Origin: Paragyromitra xinjiangensis
Lineage: Eukaryota > Ascomycota > Pezizomycetes > Pezizales > Discinaceae
Assembly: GCA_038503065.1 (NCBI GenBank)
Contig: JBCAMK010000007.1
Location: 2,108,001-2,172,000, forward strand
Direction of reading: 5' to 3'
DNA length: 64,000 nt
Shown here: positions 61,475-64,000 of the stretch, piece by piece
Position numbering within the stretch: the stretch's first letter is position 1
How the letters are laid out: each line of letters opens with the position of its first letter
Notes under the pieces: generated by a model
Databases searched by the model: none
What the model saw: the letters and a program-made list of their open reading frames with translations, nothing else
What the model was told of the DNA's origin: nothing
Made by a program: the position numbers and the translations under genes

Positions 61475-63022
61475 TCAAGAAACATCACGCCATTCCAATA
61501 GTATTCGGACCAGGCTTTGATGCCCTTCCTTCGTTGCCTCATCCAGCGCTGTTGCTCCGCGACCATCAACTACAGATCCACAAGCGCCTCTTTCTAATAG
61601 CACTCTAGCTGTCGCTTTGTGTGCCCGCTGTACTGCCAAATGAAGCGGAGTCTTTCCTCTTTTGTCTACAGCGTCGATATCTGCTCCGTAATCTAGCAGT
61701 AGTGCCACAATATCCGCATGCCCTCTTCTCGCTGCTGTGTGCAGCGACGTGCTTCCATCCACCCGGGTTCGAGCATTGACATCAGCGCCCCTTTCCAACA
61801 ACAACCTGACAGTTTGCTTGCTTCCATGCTGCGAGGCATGGTGAAGAGAGGTTTTCCCGCAGTCGTCGACAGCGGTAATATCACCCCCTTCCTCAAGAAG
61901 CATGTCTATCATCGCCCCATCGTGCGCCTCATTCACCCTGCCAGTCGCGATGTGAAGTGCGGTTACACCTCCATTTTTTCGGGAACCGATGTCTGCCCCG
62001 TATTCGAGCAGCAGCTGGACGATTCGGGTGTTTCCTTGATATGCTGCCCAGTGCAGTGCCGTGCTCCCATAGCAGTCTTTAGCGGAGACGTCCGCTCCTG
62101 CTTCCAGGAGCATCCGGGCAACATTCTCGTCCATACGTTCCACAGCATAGTGAAGCGGCGTCTCTCCCTCCTCGGTCATGGCGAGAACATCCGCGCCCTC
62201 CCGCAGCAACATCATGGCTAAAGAGTCGCGTGGGCCACTACCGCGTACGGCTTGGTGAAGTGGCGTTGCCCTCCGTCTATTCCTCGCTCCGATATTGGCG
62301 CCGTACTGCAGTAACAACCTAAAATTCACCATGAGAACCCGAAATCTGCAATAACCAGTCAACCCCAGGATGAGATGGTGTACATACATCAGTATCGCTT
62401 CATACCCTCGCCATGCCGCTTCATGGAGTGGGGTCTCCCCTAGTACTGTTGCCGCTTGGACGTCCGACCCACTCTCCAATAGTATCTTGACCATCCGTTC
62501 ATTCCCAATGCGCACAGCTGCATAGAGTGGAGTCGACCCTTCAGCACCCCGTGCCGTGATATCAGCCCCCCTCCCCAACAGCATTCGGAGAATTGGCTCG
62601 TCCGATATCGCTTTATGAAGCGGGGTTGACCCATCAATAGTCTGCGCGGCAAAGTTTGCCCCCTTCTCCAGCAGCAACTCTACAAGCTCCACGTGACCAT
62701 TTTCTGCCGCCCAATGCAATGTTGTACGCCCACGTATGTCAATGGTTTCATTGACGTCAACGCCGTCCAATTTCCCTAATACTAATCTTACCAGAGCTTC
62801 GTTGTTCCGCTCAACCGCACAACAGAGCCCTGTCTTGCCATCTTCCTTTGCAATTCTTTGTAGAAGTTGAGCCTGGAGAAACGAAAGACGGAGTGCCAAG
62901 AGGGAAGCCAAACGTCGATTTGCCTTGAGGAGAGAGTTAAGGTCGTTTGCGTTAAAGTTGTAGCTTATAATGAGGATGAGCTCATTAGGGAGACGGAGGA
63001 GGGGGAACTCGAGAAGCGACAT
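61475..63022 (-). CDS. ankyrin-repeat protein with F-box-like N-terminus
   Basis: Exons 63022-62388 and 62318-61475 on the minus strand give 492 residues. The N-terminus (PLLRLPNELILIISYNF, then NDLNSLLKANRRLASLL) matches the LPxELxxxI start of an F-box-like helix bundle, common before ankyrin arrays in fungi. About twelve ankyrin repeats follow with clear TPLHxA and LLExGAD motifs up to the C-terminus. The 69-bp intron was placed because the unspliced frame inserts 23 unrelated residues into a repeat, while splicing restores AILMLLLQYGAN. An F-box would make it a substrate adaptor of an SCF ubiquitin ligase; this is inference. Confidence 0.85.
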   Translation of the reverse strand: MSLLEFPLLRLPNELILIISYNFNANDLNSLLKANRRLASLLALRLSFLQAQLLQRIAKEDGKTGLCCAVERNNEALVRLVLGKLDGVDVNETIDIRGRTTLHWAAENGHVELVELLLEKGANFAAQTIDGSTPLHKAISDEPILRMLLGRGADITARGAEGSTPLYAAVRIGNERMVKILLESGSDVQAATVLGETPLHEAAWRGYEAILMYVHHLILGLTGYCRFRVLMVNFRLLLQYGANIGARNRRRATPLHQAVRGSGPRDSLAMMLLREGADVLAMTEEGETPLHYAVERMDENVARMLLEAGADVSAKDCYGSTALHWAAYQGNTRIVQLLLEYGADIGSRKNGGVTALHIATGRVNEAHDGAMIDMLLEEGGDITAVDDCGKTSLHHASQHGSKQTVRLLLERGADVNARTRVDGSTSLHTAARRGHADIVALLLDYGADIDAVDKRGKTPLHLAVQRAHKATARVLLERGACGSVVDGRGATALDEATKEGHQSLVRILLEWRDVS

Positions 63023-64000
63023 GGGGGGATATTCTGACTTTGTAGTGGGATGAGGAGAGGCCTTTGCGATGTTCGCAGATAGTGAAGGAATTCCTGCACT
63101 TTTTATCAGATATTAAATCCAAGTGCCCGATCTCTTCCGGAAGAAAAAGGGCCTTCAGATCGAGACCGATTCGTGTCCTAAGACATCCTAGCCAATGATC
63201 ACGATATCGGATCTGGACAGATCTCCTAACGGTGCCCTGTTCAACACGGCTTGAAGCCCGCTGGCTCCAATAAAATAGTAACTCGTGCTCCAATTCTCCG
63301 GGTAGCCAGATTTCCAGAAAATCAAGCCTGGGTTTCTGTTAGGGATGCGATTAGCGGACGATTAGCAGTCATGAATCGAACAATTTCAATCAACTCTGCA
63401 GGGCACGGTGAACCAGATTGGCGGGCTTAGCCCTAAGAGCCTCCTCCCGATAGTCCGAGCTTTATGTTGTACAAAATACGTCATTTGTAAGTTGCTGAAA
63501 CTCCTTTCTGTTCGTTTCCCCCTTTTGTTGATCTGCCGGTGTCAGACCATCACTATTGTTGAGCAGAAGTAACCCTAACCCTGGCCCTGAATAGTACTAC
63601 ATGTACCTGCACAACACAAGCCCTCACTCGACTCTGATAATCGCTCTCTTGCTATAAACAATATTAATACTAGTTAACTTGAAAGACATTCCATCTTCTT
63701 ACCATTTCATTATAAACAGATCCACCCCAGCTCGGCTTGTCTCAAGAATAGATCACCATACAGCCCAAACGTTCAATTGCCAAAGCAGCGCTCAAATCGG
63801 AGCTCGCCATACACCATCGTTAACCAAATTAAAGGTTACAAAATACACGCACCCCCACCCTCCTTTTATATCTCAAGTGCCCCCACCTCACAGCTCTAGT
63901 ACCACCATCGCTGTTGGCTAAATGAATCGCTCGCCGAATATTAATATGATGCCATAGTTCTGGCTTGCTAATCCGGAGTCACGAATAAGATGCAGGCCCC
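63023..64000. other. intergenic to the right edge
   Basis: Leader of the ankyrin gene, then AT-rich sequence. A frame at 63679-63921 (plus) has low-complexity composition and no recognised feature. Confidence 0.4.

Overview
The window looks like a chromosomal segment of a filamentous ascomycete (Pezizomycotina). The genes have short GT-AG introns (about 49-99 bp), several with CTAAC/TACTAAT-type branch points. The recognisable genes are typical fungal single-copy genes: the HECT ligase Hul5, the mitochondrial ribosomal protein uS7m, poly(A)-binding protein and a makorin-like CCCH/RING ligase. These are mixed with accessory genes: a TPR-CHAT protease, a phospholipase B, a cytochrome P450, a CBM52/mucin-like secreted protein and an ankyrin protein. 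Mobile-element scars lie between them. Species cannot be fixed from the sequence alone.

Layout. 1-269: 3' end of a gene entering from the left. 1.4-6.7 kb: three tandem copies (minus strand) of an unrecognised gene. Copy 1 carries a 322-bp hAT-type MITE in its coding region and a retroposon just upstream of its start; copies 2 and 3 are decayed. 7.5-11.3 kb: a TPR-CHAT protease gene with nine near-identical 135-bp repeats and a +1 frameshift. 12.8-18.6 kb: HUL5 (minus) and uS7m (plus), divergent. 21.5-23.9 kb: PAB1. 25-26.4 kb: a small Cys/His protein and an acidic membrane-tail ORF. 28.6-30.2 kb: makorin-like protein. 33.1-42 kb: a second small Cys/His protein, the CBM52 protein, phospholipase B, and a small dsRBM-like protein found only by assembling three short exons. 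42-52.8 kb: a gene-poor stretch with one LINE fragment. 52.8-63 kb: three more small Cys/His proteins, the P450, a second LINE fragment of the same family, and an F-box/ankyrin protein.

Two patterns stand out. First, five scattered small genes (25.0, 33.2, 52.9, 59.4 and 60.8 kb) share an exact N-terminal signature, MC-x6-[YF]-x-C-x-H, then a CxxC and, in four of five, a terminal W[LMV][DA] motif. They form one uncharacterised, probably zinc-binding family. Second, a CHAT (caspase-like) protease with freshly homogenised TPR repeats sits beside a tandem, transposon-damaged gene family. This resembles fungal cell-death loci in which a gasdermin-like gene lies next to its activating protease. 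The gasdermin identity is a hypothesis only.

Exon coordinates were worked out by hand from splice motifs and reading-frame continuity; no alignment or database search was possible.
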